Assembly: GCA_947463975.1 (NCBI GenBank)
Contig: CANHUW010000052.1
Location: 1-9,683 of the forward strand
Length of the DNA: 9,683 nucleotides
Direction: 5' to 3'
Source of the DNA: Bacteroidota bacterium
Lineage (GTDB): Bacteria; Bacteroidota; Bacteroidia; Chitinophagales; Chitinophagaceae
Below are positions 8,512 through 9,683 of this stretch, piece after piece (position 1 is the first letter of the stretch; every line of letters starts with the position of its first letter). The translations under genes and the position numbers were made by a program. The notes beneath the pieces were generated by a model, which did not search any database, was not told the DNA's origin, and saw nothing but the letters and a program-made list of their open reading frames with translations.

Positions 8512-8521
8512 CGAACGTTCG
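8512..8521. repeat. Short perfect palindrome CGAACGTTCG
   Basis: Ten-base perfect palindrome, notable as the only GC-containing cluster in an otherwise almost pure A/T gap. It has no loop or T-run to make it a terminator. It could be a protein-binding site or chance. Confidence 0.35.
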
Positions 8522-8522
8522 C

Positions 8523-8545
8523 ATTTTATTTAAATTAAATAAAAT
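8523..8545. repeat. 23-bp A/T-only palindrome at the ispE 3' end
   Basis: Arms ATTTTATTTAA (8523-8533) and TTAAATAAAAT (8535-8545) around a single A; the last base overlaps the ispE stop codon. As RNA it would form only a weak A-U hairpin with no proper T-run after it, so I do not call it a terminator. Pure A/T palindromes arise easily in low-GC gaps. Confidence 0.35.
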
Positions 8546-9366
8546 CAAATAGTATCGATTCGAATGCTTGAAGCAAAGCTTGGAGCTGCAATGGTTTTGC
8601 CTTTTGGAAATATGCCAAATAAAGAACTACCAGAGCCACTCATACTTGCATAAATGGCACTTTCTTGGTATAAGTATTCTTTTAAAGAAGCAATTAAAGG
8701 ATATGCTTCAAAAATGGGTGCTTCAAAATCGTTGATCAATTCATTTTTCCAAGTATGAATATCTTGTTGCACAATGGTTGCAATAGATGTTGATTTTGAA
8801 TGTGGATGTAATTGACCAAATGCCCATGCAGTAGAAACATGAATTCCGGGATGCACTAAAACAATGGTATACTTACTTAAGTCGCATTGTATGGGTTCTA
8901 GTATTTCACCTCTTCCTTTTGCAAGACAGGGGGTTTCATGAACAAAGAATGGACAATCACTTCCTAATTGAGCTGCTAATGAAATCAATTCTTTTTGTGC
9001 TAATTGTAGATTAAACAATTGGTTCATTATTTTCAACACTGCTGTAGCGTCGCTGGAACCTCCGCCCAGTCCAGCTCCCATAGGAATATGTTTGTGTAGA
9101 TGGATTTGGGTGGCAGGAATTTGAGGAAACTTATCTTTTAATAATTGATATGCTTTAATGCATAAATTGTTTTTAGTATCTCCCGGAACCGGAATACCTG
9201 AATGCGTAAATTGAACTTCATCATGGCTATTTTCAGCAATGCATACTTCAACCATATCTTGTAATTGAACAGGATAAAATACTGTTTCTAATTCATGGTA
9301 TCCATCTACTCTTTTTTCTATGATGGATAAGCCTAAATTAATTTTACAATGTGGGAATTGAATCAT
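8545..9366 (-). CDS. ispE: 4-diphosphocytidyl-2-C-methyl-D-erythritol kinase
   Basis: Cytoplasmic GHMP-family kinase that phosphorylates the 2-hydroxyl of CDP-methylerythritol with ATP, a middle step of the MEP pathway to isoprenoids. The 273-residue length is near the usual 280 or so. Visible motifs: the N-terminal substrate block CKINLGL with the catalytic lysine K8, DGYHELET at 21-28 typical of IspE, the ATP-binding glycine-rich loop PMGAGLGGGSSDA at 95-107, the catalytic aspartate D137 in LGSDCPFFV, and the C-terminal GHMP motif MSGSGSSLFG at 242-251. The residues before CKINL are PH where most members have a PAKINL arrangement; all catalytic residues are kept. The ATG lies 5 nt after the stop of the upstream DUF151 gene, so the two are likely one transcript. 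No clear intrinsic terminator follows it. Other GHMP kinases are excluded by the IspE-specific N-terminal block. Confidence 0.95.
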   Translation of the reverse strand: MIQFPHCKINLGLSIIEKRVDGYHELETVFYPVQLQDMVEVCIAENSHDEVQFTHSGIPVPGDTKNNLCIKAYQLLKDKFPQIPATQIHLHKHIPMGAGLGGGSSDATAVLKIMNQLFNLQLAQKELISLAAQLGSDCPFFVHETPCLAKGRGEILEPIQCDLSKYTIVLVHPGIHVSTAWAFGQLHPHSKSTSIATIVQQDIHTWKNELINDFEAPIFEAYPLIASLKEYLYQESAIYASMSGSGSSLFGIFPKGKTIAAPSFASSIRIDTI

Positions 9367-9371
9367 GCGCT

Positions 9372-9683
9372 TTATTTCTTAGTTGCATTGCGCTTAGCGA
9401 TTTCATCACGTATATCAATGGCTTTGATATAATCTTCTTGTTCTAAAACTTCGTTTAATAAATCATTCAATTCACTAAGTGTTAGACTAGATAAATCATT
9501 TTCTTTTTTTGTACTACTTGTCTCTATTGGCTGAGATGCTTCACCTTGTACTTGTTCACTTGCAACACCTGCTTGATCTAAAATATTTTCATACACATAA
9601 ATAGGGCAACCAAATCTCACCGCCAATGCTAATGCGTCACTTGTTCTACTATCAATTTCAATGGTGTCATTTGCAGTAAAGCA
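9372..9683 (-). CDS. Bifunctional nuclease (DUF151) family protein with C-terminal UVR motif, 5' end cut by window edge
   Basis: The reading frame is open to the right edge, so the true start is outside the window; 103 codons plus stop are visible. The ATG/TTG-type start at 9626 is not real: the codon is an internal TTG (Leu), and the frame before it reads IEIDSRTSDALALAVRFG, the conserved end of the DUF151 (BFN) domain, followed by CPIYVYENIL. After a polar, low-complexity linker (about 45-65 of the visible part, rich in Ser, Glu, Gln, Thr), a UVR-like helical hairpin ends the protein (LSELNDLLNEVLEQEDYIKA, then IDIRDEIAKR). DUF151 proteins have been reported to have nuclease activity in plants, but the bacterial role is not settled; the UVR motif is a protein-interaction hairpin also found in UvrB/UvrC and Clp-related proteins. 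It precedes ispE by 5 nt, suggesting co-transcription. The family call is firm, the function is not. Confidence 0.85.
   Translation of the reverse strand, partial: CFTANDTIEIDSRTSDALALAVRFGCPIYVYENILDQAGVASEQVQGEASQPIETSSTKKENDLSSLTLSELNDLLNEVLEQEDYIKAIDIRDEIAKRNATKK

Noticed and set aside
9372..9626. Complete 84-codon gene starting at 9626
   Set aside because: The start would be an internal TTG, and the frame continues upstream with conserved DUF151 sequence to the window edge, so the gene is a partial larger one.

Overview
The window is a compact, low-GC stretch of bacterial chromosome with every gene on the minus strand. Low GC, A/T-rich leaders without clear Shine-Dalgarno sequences, a TTG/TAnnTTTG-type promoter candidate and the character of the proteins point to Bacteroidota, probably the Chitinophagaceae or a close relative. 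That placement is inference from style; no rRNA or other marker gene is present.

Read in the direction of transcription (high to low coordinates), the window opens with the 3' part of a DUF151 bifunctional-nuclease-type protein carrying a C-terminal UVR motif (cut by the right edge). It is followed after 5 nt by ispE, a kinase of the MEP isoprenoid pathway. A 175-nt gap with three nested or adjacent palindromes, including a 25-bp one with an extra half-site, precedes the nitrogen block. That block is gltB (glutamate synthase large subunit, 1510 codons), then 32 nt later gltD (small subunit), closed by a strong intrinsic terminator. After a very AT-rich 231-nt gap comes amtB (ammonium transporter), closed by a second strong terminator. 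The last gene, a 1-acyl-glycerol-3-phosphate acyltransferase (plsC type), starts only 15 nt after that terminator's T-run and leaves the window on the left.

The core is a nitrogen-assimilation locus. AmtB brings in ammonium, glutamine synthetase (not in the window) would fix it as glutamine, and GltBD converts glutamine plus 2-oxoglutarate into two glutamates using reducing power from NAD(P)H. gltBD and amtB look like separate transcription units because a terminator lies between them. No PII (glnB/glnK) gene is seen next to amtB. The flanking ispE, DUF151 and plsC genes are housekeeping functions.

No mobile element, tRNA, rRNA, CRISPR array or defence system is visible. I do not see a new multi-gene system. 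The most interesting non-coding signal is the palindrome cluster upstream of gltB.
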